Source: Candidatus Caldilinea saccharophila
Lineage (GTDB): Bacteria > Chloroflexota > Anaerolineae > Caldilineales > Caldilineaceae
Assembly: GCA_016710365.1 (NCBI GenBank)
Contig: JADJVW010000017.1
Coordinates: 1-51,849, forward strand
Direction: 5' to 3'
Length of the DNA: 51,849 nt
Shown: in pieces, positions 7,577 through 17,100 of the stretch
How the letters are laid out: each line of letters begins with the position of its first letter
Position numbering within the stretch: position 1 is the stretch's first letter
Notes under the pieces: model-generated
What the model saw: the letters and a program-made list of their open reading frames with translations, nothing else
What the model was told of the DNA's origin: nothing
Databases searched by the model: none
Program-made: the position numbers and the translations under genes

Positions 7577-8371
7577 TCAGCTTACTCGCATTCCTTCTGA
7601 GTTGAACTTGTAACCGGCGCCACGGACCGTCAATAAGTATACAGGCTGTGAGGGATCTTGTTCAATTTTCTCGCGCAGACGACGCATGGCGACTTCTACC
7701 AGATTGGTGCCGCCGACCATATCGTAGCCCCAGACGTGTTGGAACAACGTATCTTTGCTGATGGGACGATCGGGTGAGATCATCAGAAAGCGCAACAGTT
7801 GGTATTCGATCGGCGTCAAGTGAACGGCCTCATCTCGCACCGAGACTTCGTGGGTGTCGTCGTTAAGGCTAATTTCGTTGGCAGTCAGGACCGAAGGCTC
7901 CACCCGTTCCTGGCTCCAATAGACGCGGCGCAGGATCGCCTGTAAACGCACCTCAACCTCACGGAAGGTAAAAGGTTTGGTGATATAGTCATCTGCCCCC
8001 AAATTGAAACCGTGGACGATATCGTCCGGGCGATTCAGGGCAGTGAGCATCACAATGGGGATATCGCTGCGTTTGCGCAACTCTAAACAGGTGGCAAAAC
8101 CATCCATCTCAGGCATCATGATGTCGAGCAAGACCAAGTCGATTTTGCGAGAAGCCGCAACCTCCAGCGCCTCACGACCGTTGCGGGCGATTGCAACGTG
8201 ATATCCATGTCGCTGCAATGAGATTTGAAGCAAATTGCGCAACGGCTCTTCGTCATCAACCACAAGAATAGAAATGTTGGTTGCCGGCGCCGTCGATTGA
8301 AGCAACGTTGGACTGGTCATGGTTGGTTTCGGGAGCGATTCAACTCGGCGGAATGTGAGCGTCTGATACAT
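7577..8371 (-). CDS. OmpR/PhoB-family response regulator (orphan)
   Basis: About 264 residues. The receiver domain has the acidic pair in LVVDDEEPL, the phosphoacceptor Asp in VLLDIMMPEMDG (about 83) and the conserved Lys in ITKPF (about 132). The winged-helix DNA-binding domain covers the last 100 residues (TPIEYQLLRFL, VEVAMRRLREKIEQ, VRGAGYKF). No histidine kinase gene is nearby, so the partner must be elsewhere. The start is uncertain: GTG 8386, ATG 8371 (GGAAG upstream, preferred) and ATG 8320 are all in frame ahead of the receiver. It sits between ruvC and ruvA on the same strand, which is unusual; a link with DNA repair is only a guess. Confidence 0.93.
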   Translation of the reverse strand: MYQTLTFRRVESLPKPTMTSPTLLQSTAPATNISILVVDDEEPLRNLLQISLQRHGYHVAIARNGREALEVAASRKIDLVLLDIMMPEMDGFATCLELRKRSDIPIVMLTALNRPDDIVHGFNLGADDYITKPFTFREVEVRLQAILRRVYWSQERVEPSVLTANEISLNDDTHEVSVRDEAVHLTPIEYQLLRFLMISPDRPISKDTLFQHVWGYDMVGGTNLVEVAMRRLREKIEQDPSQPVYLLTVRGAGYKFNSEGMRVS

Positions 8372-8411
8372 GAGCGAGTCTTCCACAGGAGGCCATCACT
8401 GGCCAAATAGA

Positions 8412-8420
8412 AATATAGCA
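8412..8420 (-). promoter_or_regulatory. Extended -10 for the response regulator
   Basis: Minus-strand TGCTATATT, a TGn-extended -10. The likely RNA start near 8405 leaves a leader of about 20-35 bases to the candidate start codons. The 8387-8602 gap holds no gene. Confidence 0.4.
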
Positions 8421-8602
8421 AATCAGTGTTGCTGATTGGTTCCACGCACCAGGGGTGTATATTTCCTGGGCGCAATTTTATTGGAGTAGGCAAAGATCGG
8501 ACGCTGTTGTTTACCTGCTCCATCATTGTAATCGCAAGAAGACGCCAAATCCTTCGCGCTGTGTTGAGAAATTTCTAAAAAAATACTTCATTTGTTGGAA
8601 AA

Positions 8603-9112
8603 TCATGTTAGCCGAGCGTACCGAGCCGTTTGTAGATGACAAATGGCAATGGCAACGCCATCTGCAGCATCATCAGGACTTGGCGCGGCGGCGAGATTCA
8701 GCAACTGTTTCACCATCTGCTGCACTTGTTGTTTGTCGGCATTGCCGTACCCTGCGACCGCCTGTTTGATCTCCGCCGGTGTGTATTCCACAACAGGGAG
8801 ACCAGCCAATGCGGCGGCAACCAGGATAGCGCCGCGCGCCTGCCCGACCGAGATGGCAGTCGTGACATTTCGTCCAAAGAAGAGTTTTTCAACGGCCACT
8901 TCATCGGGCTTGAACTCGTCAAGCAACGCCTGCATATCCTGAAACAATTCCAACAAGCGCAGATGCATTGGCTCGCCAGCCTCTGTGCGAAATACGCCGC
9001 AAGCCAGGAGGGCGAAATCGCCGTTCTCGCTTTCTCCAACCGCGCCATATCCGGTAATCGCCGTACCGGGATCAATGCCAAGCACGATACGCTCAAAAGA
9101 TTGGTTGGTCAT
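8603..9112 (-). CDS. ruvC: Crossover junction endodeoxyribonuclease RuvC
   Basis: 169 residues. It resolves Holliday junctions by paired nicks. All four acidic residues of the RNase-H-like active site are visible: Asp in GIDPGT (about 14), Glu in AVEKLFFG (about 75), and the two Asp of PDDAADGVAIAICH (about 148 and 151). The basic segment KQAVAGYGNADKQQV is also typical. The start at 9112 is preferred over 9124 because GAGGA lies seven bases before it. It follows yebC on the same strand, the common yebC-ruvC order, but a strong hairpin with a T-run separates the two. Confidence 0.97.
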   Translation of the reverse strand: MTNQSFERIVLGIDPGTAITGYGAVGESENGDFALLACGVFRTEAGEPMHLRLLELFQDMQALLDEFKPDEVAVEKLFFGRNVTTAISVGQARGAILVAAALAGLPVVEYTPAEIKQAVAGYGNADKQQVQQMVKQLLNLAAAPSPDDAADGVAIAICHLQTARYARLT

Positions 9113-9139
9113 GGGTTTCCTCATGAAAACTCAAAGAAA

Positions 9140-9169
9140 AGGGGTGACCGACTGCCATCGGTCACCCCT
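9140..9169 (-). terminator. Terminator between yebC and ruvC
   Basis: A 12-bp perfect stem (9140-9151 with 9158-9169, AGGGGTGACCGA) with a 6-base loop, followed on the minus strand by TTTTCTTTG. It lies 24 bases after the yebC stop and 28 bases before the ruvC start. It should end or attenuate yebC transcription before ruvC. Confidence 0.85.
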
Positions 9170-9192
9170 GGCGCTTCCTGCGACATTTGACC

Positions 9193-9960
9193 TCAAGCGT
9201 ATTGGGTCATCATGGCTTCCGTCATCTCAAGGTTGTGATAGACCTTGTTCACATCGTCCAGTTCTTCGAGCGACTCGACCAACGTGAGGACAGAAATTGC
9301 GTCGTCGGCGTCAATCTCGATTGTGGTATTGGGCTGCATCACCAGTTCGGCCTGCGATGCCTTGTAGCCCTGTTCGTCGAGCGACTGGCTGACCTGGGCA
9401 AAACTCGTGCGCTCGGTATAGACCTCCACCACATCTTCTGAGACTTCGACGTCGTCTGCGCCGCTCTCGATGGCTGCCATAAACAACTCATCTGTGTCAA
9501 GGACGATGCTATCGCCATCCTCGTCGAATCGATTGAAAACAACGTACCCTTTTTCTGTGAACTGCCACGCAACGGAGCCTGGCTCGCCAAGTGCGCCATT
9601 CGCCTTTGTGAAGACTCGGCGCACCTCCGAGATGGTGCGGTTGCGGTTATCGGTCAGGCATTCGACCAGGATGGCAATGCCATGCGGGCCATAGCCTTCG
9701 TAGACAATGGTCTCGATCTCGATCCCGTCTTTCTCAAGCCCTGCCCCGCGTCGAATAGAACGCTCGATGTTGTCTTTGGGCATGTTTTCAGTACGCGCCC
9801 GGTCAATGGCTAGCCGCAAGGTGAAGTTGGAATTGGGATCGGCGCCATTGCGCGCTGCCACCTGAATTTCGCGCGCTAAACGCGTAAACAACTTGCCGCG
9901 CGCAGCGTCGGCAGCTCCTTTTTTCCGCTTAATTGTAGACCATTTTGAATGTCCGGACAT
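9193..9960 (-). CDS. yebC: YebC/PmpR/TACO1-family protein
   Basis: 255 residues, usual size. The N-terminus is the family hallmark MSGHSKWSTIKRKKGAAD, followed by KLFTRLAREI, MPKDNIERSIRRG and YEGYGPHGIAILVECLTDNR. The C-terminus ends with the typical SLEELDDVNKVYHNLE. Family members are DNA-binding regulators or translation factors that relieve stalling at polyproline; sequence alone does not decide between these. The start is fixed by the conserved N-terminus with GAAGGGG upstream. A candidate -10 (TACTAT) lies about 95 bases upstream. Confidence 0.97.
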   Translation of the reverse strand: MSGHSKWSTIKRKKGAADAARGKLFTRLAREIQVAARNGADPNSNFTLRLAIDRARTENMPKDNIERSIRRGAGLEKDGIEIETIVYEGYGPHGIAILVECLTDNRNRTISEVRRVFTKANGALGEPGSVAWQFTEKGYVVFNRFDEDGDSIVLDTDELFMAAIESGADDVEVSEDVVEVYTERTSFAQVSQSLDEQGYKASQAELVMQPNTTIEIDADDAISVLTLVESLEELDDVNKVYHNLEMTEAMMTQYA

Positions 9961-10812
9961 GCTCTACCCCTTCGTGGTTCCACCCGCAGGCAACACAATC
10001 CTGAAAAATGCAAGACTTTTGCCGTCTGCTTTATCTTCATCGCTAATAACTTAATTGCATAGTATGGCATAAGCTGTGGACTTCGACAACCGACATGGAT
10101 GCCCAGAAATCTTCATGAACCTGTCCTATCCGCGCGATAGACAAGCTCGTCAATCCGCCCCTCCCAACATGAAATCCATGATCAAGCTATGCACCACCTG
10201 CTCGACCTGTGACCGATCATCGGTGAAAATAGGCGCGTCCGGCTGCGCCGCGACCGGGCGAATCCGCGGCGCAGCGTCCTGGACAAATGCCGTGAACTCG
10301 GCCGGCAAACCGTCAGGCAGCATTGCAATGTTTCTGTGCACTTTAGCGAGCGTCGTGGGTTGTCTGGTCGCCACCACCAGCGAATTAGCCAGCATGGCTG
10401 GCGGGCCTGGCTCGTCAATGACAAATACGCTTGGAAAGACTTGCTGCAGGGTGGCTGCCACTGCCTCGACCAACGCATAATTCGTGTCGGTGCGCCCAAC
10501 GTTGACAGCAACGACGCCATTTTCAGTCAGATGCTCGTTTACTAAAGCAAAGAATTCCACCGTCGTGAGATGAAAGGGAATATAAGGGGGTCGGTAAGCA
10601 TCGATGGCGATCACGTCAAACGCTACTCCGGGCTGTTGGGCCAGCCAGCGCCTTCCATCAGCGGCCACCGCTGTGTAATTTGGCCAATTCGCCTCGAAGA
10701 GCGTCTGCCCTAGCGCGATGATTTCAGGATCCAACTCCACTCCCGTGATCGGGATGCCGCCGTAGATCTCTGTGTAAAGCCCTGGCGTCGTACCCGCGCC
10801 GCGCCGATCAAA

Positions 10813-10835
10813 AGCAGATTGGAGATCAGAGATTG
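10813..10835. repeat. GGAGATTGG-type repeat word inside the synthase-like frame (family P4)
   Basis: Contains GATTGGAGATCAGAGATTGG, the same word type as the array at 24014-24170 and the stretch at 11364-11384. On the minus strand it is read as part of an inserted segment between the PLFGGGEG and LLLIGA motifs. Confidence 0.4.
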
Positions 10836-11363
10836 GGGGAACAAGGTTTCCCCGTCTGCCTGTCGTCCTGTCGCCACCTCGTCGATCGCGACATCGCCGC
10901 GCGTCCCTCGCCCTTCACCCCCTCCAAACAACGGCGCTAACAGGAAATAATCCCAGATGCCCTGGCTTAGCAGCATGTCGGGATGGTAGACGCTGTGGAT
11001 GCCGATGCCGTCGTTGAGCTTTAGATGACGCTCGCTGCCCCATTGCCGCACGGCGATATAGTTGAATGCGCTTTCATCCTCGAAGAGGATCGCTCCGCTG
11101 CGGCCGTCATCCCAGGCGGCGCGCACACCTTGCGGCTGCACTAACCAAGCGACCGCCAACACGATGGCGATTGCCGCCAGCGGAACCCAACGATGCGACC
11201 GGCGGAATGCGCTGGCGCTGATTACGACCAATAACAGCAACGCCAGCAGATAGAAAGTCCAACGCGTGCCAAAGGCTGGGATCAGCCAGAGTACGGGTAG
11301 AAACGCCCCGATCAGACTGCCGGCGGTGGCCGTAGCGGAGAGGCGGCCCGCCGTCTTGCCAAG

Positions 11364-11384
11364 ATCGGAGATTGGAGGGGAGAT
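11364..11384. repeat. GGAGATTGG-type repeat word inside the membrane-protein frame (family P4)
   Basis: Contains GATCGGAGATTGGAGGGGAG, followed by a run of T. It interrupts the loop between two predicted membrane helices at the point where the reading frame shifts. Confidence 0.4.
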
Positions 11385-11845
11385 GCGTTTTTTCGCTGCT
11401 GCTTCGCGTCGCTCGCTCTTGTTCGTTGACCTCCATCGCCAGCCGCACGGCCCAGGGTGTAGCAGTGCCAAGCAGCATGGCGGGTGCGGCAAAAAGCAAA
11501 CCCACGGCCAACAGCGCGCCGATCAGCAACCCGGGGGCAAACTCGGCCAGCCCCTGCGACGCCAGCCGCAGCACCGGCGTACTGAGCAGCGGCACGAACG
11601 CAACGCACAGAGCGCCGGCGGTAAGCGTCAACTCCAGTGCGCTGCGGTGGGGATATCGGTCGGCCAGCAGCCCACCCAACCAGGCGCCCGCGGCAAGGCT
11701 CAACAGGATCAGCCCGATGAGCGCCGCCCACACGATCTGGCTGTTGCCGAAGGCAGGCTCCAACAGCCGGGACGCGCTCAATTCCATCCCCAGTGTGACC
11801 AGACCAGCCACAAATACAAGCAGATAGAGCCATCGCATAACGGGG

Positions 11846-11854
11846 AGTATAGCA
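11846..11854 (-). promoter_or_regulatory. Extended -10 for a leaderless synthase-like transcript
   Basis: Minus-strand TGCTATACT ends seven bases before the ATG at 11838. The predicted RNA start is the first base of the start codon, and no ribosome-binding site is visible. Confidence 0.5.
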
Positions 11855-11891
11855 TATGAACTCTGCCTGGGCGCGGTGGCGCATCGTCGCG

Positions 11892-12020
11892 TCAGGTCGT
11901 GCCGCCGGCCACCCACCACGCCAACCACGCCGCCAGGAAAAATGCCACGGCCAAAATTCCCGTGACGAACGTCCAAACCAATGCTTCACTGCGCCGGGCG
12001 GCGCAGTTGCAGGCTGGCAT
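11892..12020 (-). CDS. Possible 42-residue single-helix membrane protein
   Basis: From ATG 12020 the frame gives a short basic start (MPACNCAARRSEAL) and then one strongly hydrophobic helix (TGILAVAFFLAAWLAWWVAG), ending at TGA 11892. It overlaps the 3' end of the VOC gene in another frame and has no ribosome-binding site of its own, so coupling to VOC translation would be needed. The composition is what one expects of a small membrane protein. A chance frame in GC-rich DNA is the alternative. Confidence 0.35.
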   Translation of the reverse strand: MPACNCAARRSEALVWTFVTGILAVAFFLAAWLAWWVAGGTT

Positions 12021-12420
12021 GTGTATATTCCATCAATTCGATAGCGTTGCCGTCGGGGTCGTTGATCCATGCCTGTAGCGAGTGATCCATGCCCATCTTG
12101 ATGGCAGTGACTTGGATGCCGCGGCCTTCGAGCATGGCCTTGACATCGGCCAGCCCGGTGACTTCCAGGCAGAAGTGCTTATATTGGCTGCCGGGCTTCA
12201 ACGCCTGCACCTGACCGCCCCACTGCTTGACGGCGAGTTTCTGGTCGAAGACTTCGATAAAGGTGGTGACGCCGCAATCGAAGTAGTAGCCCATCAGTTC
12301 GTCGTCGTCGGTGTGGAGGGTGAACTTGACGGGCAGGCCAAGTCCGTCGCGATAGAAGGCGACCATCGCATCGATCTGGTCGGTAAAGAAACAGACGTGG
12401 GCAAGTTGGCGAATCATCAC
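11986..12420 (-). CDS. VOC-superfamily (glyoxalase/dioxygenase-like) protein
   Basis: 144 residues, two beta-alpha-beta-beta-beta modules. The first begins IRQLAHVCFFTDQIDAMVAF with a metal-ligand-type His; the second contains QYKHFCLEV and ends DPDGNAIELMEY, whose Glu is the usual last ligand. Members bind a divalent metal and act as lyases, isomerases or dioxygenases; the substrate is not evident. The start at 12420 has GGAG six bases upstream. It lies 21 bases after the HAD phosphatase gene in the same minus-strand run as fructosamine kinase, so a role in detoxifying sugar-derived aldehydes is plausible (inference). Confidence 0.88.
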   Translation of the reverse strand: MMIRQLAHVCFFTDQIDAMVAFYRDGLGLPVKFTLHTDDDELMGYYFDCGVTTFIEVFDQKLAVKQWGGQVQALKPGSQYKHFCLEVTGLADVKAMLEGRGIQVTAIKMGMDHSLQAWINDPDGNAIELMEYTHASLQLRRPAQ

Positions 12421-12441
12421 TCTCTCCTGTGTTGCATCAAG

Positions 12442-13104
12442 TCACTGTACCATTTGAACGATAAAGCCATACCTGTCGGCCGCGTTGCAAACGCAGAGAT
12501 CGATCAGCCGGTCAACCACTGCCGTTACCCCGCTTTCCAACAACTCGCTGCGGGTATGCGTGGAGGCAATGCCAAGCACGCGAATACCAGCGCTGCGCCC
12601 TGCCTGGATGCCGGCCGGTGCATCCTCGACGACGAGGAGCCGTTCTGGTGCGATGCCCAGCCGCTGCGCGCCGAGCAGGTAAGGCTCCGGCGCGGGCTTG
12701 CCCTGCGCTACATCGTCCGCCGTGACCATCTGCGCTGGAACTGGCAGCCCAACCGCTGCCAATCGCGCCCTGGCCAGCGCCGCGCCGCCCGACGTCACAA
12801 TCGTCCAGGCGTGGGCCGGCAGCGCGGAGAGCAAGGCATGTGCGCCCGGCATAGCAATGACGCCGTCCGTGTCGGCCACCTCCAGCGCGGTGAGCCGCTC
12901 CGCCTCTGCCTGTGCGTCGAGATGGGGCGCCACCTGCTGGATCGTCTCCATCGAACGCACGCCGTGCGCCACCTTCATAATCGCGGCAACATCGATGCTG
13001 TGCGGCTCGGCCCAGATCTTCCAGTTGCGCGCAATGCACGCCGAGGAATCGATCAGGACGCCGTCCAGATCAAACAGGATGGCGTCGCAGGCAAGTTCAT
13101 TCAC
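12442..13104 (-). CDS. HAD-superfamily phosphatase (subfamily IA, phosphoglycolate-phosphatase-like)
   Basis: 220 residues. The catalytic motif I is FDLDGVLID with the nucleophile and acid Asp, motif II is IVTSGG, motif III is the Lys in QGKPAPEPYLLG, and motif IV is VVEDAPAG. The alpha-helical cap between motifs I and II is present. Such enzymes dephosphorylate small sugar phosphates or phosphoglycolate. The start at 13104 has TTGGAG upstream. It lies 66 bases after the fructosamine kinase gene and 21 before the VOC gene, suggesting co-transcription. The cap gives no reliable clue to the exact substrate. Confidence 0.92.
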   Translation of the reverse strand: MNELACDAILFDLDGVLIDSSACIARNWKIWAEPHSIDVAAIMKVAHGVRSMETIQQVAPHLDAQAEAERLTALEVADTDGVIAMPGAHALLSALPAHAWTIVTSGGAALARARLAAVGLPVPAQMVTADDVAQGKPAPEPYLLGAQRLGIAPERLLVVEDAPAGIQAGRSAGIRVLGIASTHTRSELLESGVTAVVDRLIDLCVCNAADRYGFIVQMVQ

Positions 13105-13170
13105 AATCCGTGCTCCAACTTTTCAATCGATATGACTTCACTTCAAAAGGCGCTGCCCATGGCAGGGTCT

Positions 13171-14082
13171 TTAGCGATAGTGTCGCACGGCAGCATCGAG
13201 TTTGTCCAGATAGCCAGGACCGCCAACTTGCACCATGGCCAGCCATGCCGGAATCTGCCACAGCGCGCGACGCTCAGCAAAGCCCGGCTCCAACGGCGTC
13301 ACCTCGGCGTAGGCGGCAAAGAATTCGGCGGGCGCCGGTTCAAAGAAATCGACATAAGCCAGGTCCATTTCGGGGTGGCCGTAGTATACGGACGGGTCGA
13401 TAAAGATCGGGCCGTGTGGCGAGGCAAGGCAGTTGTTCTTGTGGGCGTCGCCATGGAGCAACGATGGCTGGGGTGCAGACCCACAGAGCTGCGGCAACTG
13501 GGTCTCAATCTGTTCAATTTGCGTCACCAATATCGCCGGCAGATGTCCAGAATCGAACGCCGCTTTCAGCCGTGGCGCCAGCCGGCGCGCGCGAAAGAAC
13601 TCGACCCAGTCCTGCGTCGGCGTGTTGTCCTGATAGAGATCGCCCCAATAGCAGTGTGTTTCCAATCCAAAGCGAGCGCCCTTGGCACGGTGAAGCTGCG
13701 CCAGCGCCTGTCCCATCTGTCGCCAGAAAGCAGGGTCGCGCTCGACTTCCTGCACGGCTTCCATGATCAGCACGGCGCCGCCCTCGATCTCCACGACGCC
13801 GATGCCGGCCGGCGTCAGCACGCCGGCTCGCGTGCTGAGCAAATGCAGCCCGGTCAGCTCCTGCTGAAAGCGGTCGGCCGCCAGCGGCCCGGCGCCAAGC
13901 TTCACAAAGACGGCAAAGCCGGCGCCGGACAGCACGGCCGCGGGATGCGAGGCGAATTCGGTGCGGCCCAGGGCGTGCAGGATGCGCCAGGGGCGGGCAT
14001 AATGCAGCGAGACGCGCTGCTGTATCACGTTGAGGACATCTTCGCTCAGCCACTGACGAACAACTTCATGCTGCGCCAACAT
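13171..14082 (-). CDS. Fructosamine kinase family protein
   Basis: 303 residues, the usual length for the FN3K family. Seen are the lysine-bearing strand FAVFVKLG, the family signature around DNTPTQDWVEFFRARRLAP, the catalytic loop LLHGDAHKNN and the metal-binding FIDPSVYYGHPEMDLAY. The family phosphorylates sugar amines on protein lysines or ribulosamines so that the adduct falls off, a protein-repair reaction in the cytoplasm. It lies 30 bases after the BTAD regulator stop and before the HAD phosphatase, so the three are probably one transcript. The start codon at 14082 has a GGTGGG-type site upstream. Confidence 0.93.
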   Translation of the reverse strand: MLAQHEVVRQWLSEDVLNVIQQRVSLHYARPWRILHALGRTEFASHPAAVLSGAGFAVFVKLGAGPLAADRFQQELTGLHLLSTRAGVLTPAGIGVVEIEGGAVLIMEAVQEVERDPAFWRQMGQALAQLHRAKGARFGLETHCYWGDLYQDNTPTQDWVEFFRARRLAPRLKAAFDSGHLPAILVTQIEQIETQLPQLCGSAPQPSLLHGDAHKNNCLASPHGPIFIDPSVYYGHPEMDLAYVDFFEPAPAEFFAAYAEVTPLEPGFAERRALWQIPAWLAMVQVGGPGYLDKLDAAVRHYR

Positions 14083-14112
14083 AAGCCCACCAACTTTCGC
14101 TAAGCGCCCGGC

Positions 14113-17100
14113 TCAAATCCGGCCGGCGCACAACTCACCGAGCGCATGATGGATGGGGATGGCGTGCAGAAACGCCTGCCGCACATCCGCTTCGAAAATC
14201 TGCACAGCCTGGCGCCGCACATGAGCGCATGCGGCGTCAAGCATGGGGCCGGCGCGCTCATCGCGGTTGGCGCTGAGGATGCGATAGGCTGACCAGTAAA
14301 TCCGCACCAGGTCATCGGCCTGGGCCAGCACGGCTTCGTCGATGGCATCCACCACCTCGCCCAGGCGCGCGTACGCGCCGGTGACGTCGCCGTCGGCCAA
14401 CGCGGCCGCGGCGAGCCCAACCTGCGACTCCAGGATGTGTCCTTCCGCATTCAATGCCCGCGCCAGGGATAGCGCCTGTGCGTAGTGCGCGCGGGCATTG
14501 TCGTGCTGCGCCTGGTCGCTGAAGAGATAGCCGAGCAGATTGTGCGCCTCGCGACAGGTCTGTTGATCGTCGATCGCATGGGCGATGCGCAAGGCGTGCT
14601 CGAAGCTCCGCTGGGACTCGGCGTACTGACCGACTTTGTGGGCAATCACGCCGAGATTGTTCAGTCCGATTGCCTCGCTGCGCCGGTCGCCCATCTGGCG
14701 AAAAAGCGCCACCGCCTCCGCCAGGAAAGGTCGAGCGCCGTGATAGTCACACTGGTGGAGCGCCAGCGCGCCCAGGTTGCCCAGCCCGGCCGCCTCGCCC
14801 GGCCGATTTCCCAGTTGTCGATAGATTTCCAGATTCTCCTCAAAATAGCGCCGGGCGAGGTCGGGCCGGCCCTGGTAGACCGCGTCGATGCCTAGATTGC
14901 GCAGACTGTCCGCCGCGACCAGGGGCAGAGCCGAGGCTTCGGCAAACCGTACGGCTGCTTCTAGCCGATCCCGCGCCGCGTCGAAGTCATTTTCCCGGCT
15001 CAACGCCACACCCCAGGCCAGGTTGCCGAGCGCCTGTAAGTCGCCAGCCCCGGCTGTTTCCGCCAGAGCAACCGCCATCTGAGCCGCCTGCGCGGCATCG
15101 GCGTAGTTGCCGGTCGCTTCCGCATAGCGCGCCTGGCAGATCGAGGCGTCACTCTGCTTGCGCACATCGTGCATCGCCTCCGCCAGGTCGTGGAGTGCCG
15201 CCAGCTCGCTTGCCTGTTGCGCACGCCGGCCCAGGAGATGGTTGATCGCCTGGCGCTCCCTGCGTAGCTGGAAGGCCGTTTCAAGATCATCGTCGCCTGT
15301 CAATTGCAGTGCGCGGCCATATTGTTCGAGGGCAAGCGCGTTTTGATAGAGATCACGGGCGGCGTCGCCGGCAAGCTGCCAATAGCTGCGCGCCTTGTCC
15401 ACCATGCCTGCCTGCTCGGCGTGGTCGGCCAGTTCACTTGCATACGGCGCCAGGTGCTGTGCATAGAGTTGCTCCAGGGTTGTGACGGCAAGGCGATGGA
15501 GCGGAGCGGCAGGTTCGTCGCGCTCGCGCAATCTCGCGGCCGCCATCTGGCGCAGCAATTCATGCATGGTGAAGCGTTCGGAAGCGACATCACGCACCAG
15601 CAACGATTTGTGCACCAGGGAGAGCAATTCACGCAGCGAACCACCGGTCACTTCCTGCGCGACGCGCCGGGTGCAACCGCTGTGAAAGATCGACATTCGT
15701 GCAAGCGTCTGTTGCTCGTTGCGAGTCAGCAACGCCCACGAGTGGTCGAAAACGGCCTGCATGCTGTGCTGGCGCACAGGGTGATCTGCGCCTCCGTGCG
15801 CCGCATCGATCGCCAGAAAAGCGACGTTTCGCTCGATTTCGGCGGCAATCTCGGCAGGCGAGAACAACTCGATCCAGGTCGCGGCCAGTAGAAGCGCCAG
15901 CGGGATACCCTGCACCAGTTGGCAGATCCTGGCGATGTCCGCCACATCCTTGTCGCGCAGCGTGATGTTGCCATGGGCGCGGCGGATGGTTTCTATAAAG
16001 AGGCGAACAGCGCTGAATTGCAGCAAGGTGGCGTGGAACGCCGGCGCGCCCTCCAGTTCGGCGGCAGTCGCAGGGCTGGGAAAGTCCAGGCCATCGAGCG
16101 TGACGACGGTTTCGCCATGCCGATTCAGCTTGTGGCGAGACGTTATCAGCAGTTTCACGTGGGGCGCGGCGAGGAGCCTGCCAAAAAAGTCAGTGTCGTT
16201 GAGCAGGTGTTCGGCGTTGTCCAAAACCAGCAACATGCTCTTGCCGCGTACGTAGCGCAACAGTTGCACAATTTCGTCGTCGGTATCCTTCTGAAAATGA
16301 TAGCCGATAGCCTCCGCAGTGGCCGGTGCGATTCCTGAACCGGTGCTGACAGTCCCCAATGCGACAAAATAGATGCCGTCTGCGAAGTGCGGGCGCATGC
16401 CATCTCTCCCCGGCCCCAGGCGCTCCGCTTCGACCAATTGCCGCGCCGCCTCAATCGCCAATGCAGTCTTGCCCACGCCGCCAGGGCCGGCAATGGTGAT
16501 CAACGGTGTGACCGGATCACGCAGCAACGTTGCCAGGTGCGCGAGTTCGGCAGTTCGCCCCCAGAAGGGCGTCATCGGGCGCGGCAGGTTGTGCGGGACA
16601 GGTTGGCGGGAACCGCCAGGAGTTGCCTCTGCGCCACGCGGTAGCTGCCACGCGCCGGCGCGGATGCGTTCGCTCAACTCGGTGGTGAACGGGTGGGGAG
16701 GGACGCCCAGCTCCCGTGCCAGAATCTCGGTGCAGCGGTCATACTGGGCGAGCGCGGCGCTTAGCTGACCCTCTGCGGCCCAGAGTTGCATCAATAGCTG
16801 ATGCCCTTCCTCGCGCAACGGATCCAGGTTGACCAGGCGCTGCGCCTGCTCGATGCCGGCGCGGTAGTCGCCGCGCTGCAGGTGCTCGGTCGCCAGGTCA
16901 TCGAGCGCTTCGACGACCCGCGTCCACAGCCACTCGCGCTCCGTCGCCAGCCACTCCTCGAAGCCGTACCCCTCGCGTAGATAGAAGCCCGGCAGCAGAT
17001 CGCCCTGATAGGTGAGCAGCGCCCGCCCCAGATCGGTGGCAGTCGTTCTGTTCAGCGCGCCGCTGTGGTCGATCTCTTGGCGTGCGGTAGTTAGCCTTTG

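Larger units (their letters stand above)
10150..11838 (-). pseudogene. Broken polytopic membrane protein with spermidine-synthase-like domain
   Basis: The N-terminal part from ATG 11838 (MRWLYLLVFVAGLVTLGMEL) has several membrane helices, as in fused transporter/spermidine synthase proteins. The frame shifts near 11390, at a run of six A, continues through more helices and the start of the synthase domain (FEDESAFNYIAV, LNDGIGIHSVYHPD), then shifts again near 10798. The last frame gives ELDPEIIALGQ and FDVIAIDAYRPPYIPF, the nucleotide-binding and acidic motifs. Two stretches (about 11364-11415 and 10813-10915) look like dispersed-repeat DNA inside the frame. The domain could methylate or aminopropylate, but the substrate is unknown. 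Indels may be sequencing errors; the inserted repeats are not explained that way. Confidence 0.75.

Noticed and set aside
12082..14103. 673-codon plus-strand frame across the VOC, HAD and kinase genes
   Set aside because: It runs across three well-supported minus-strand genes and shows no motif of its own.
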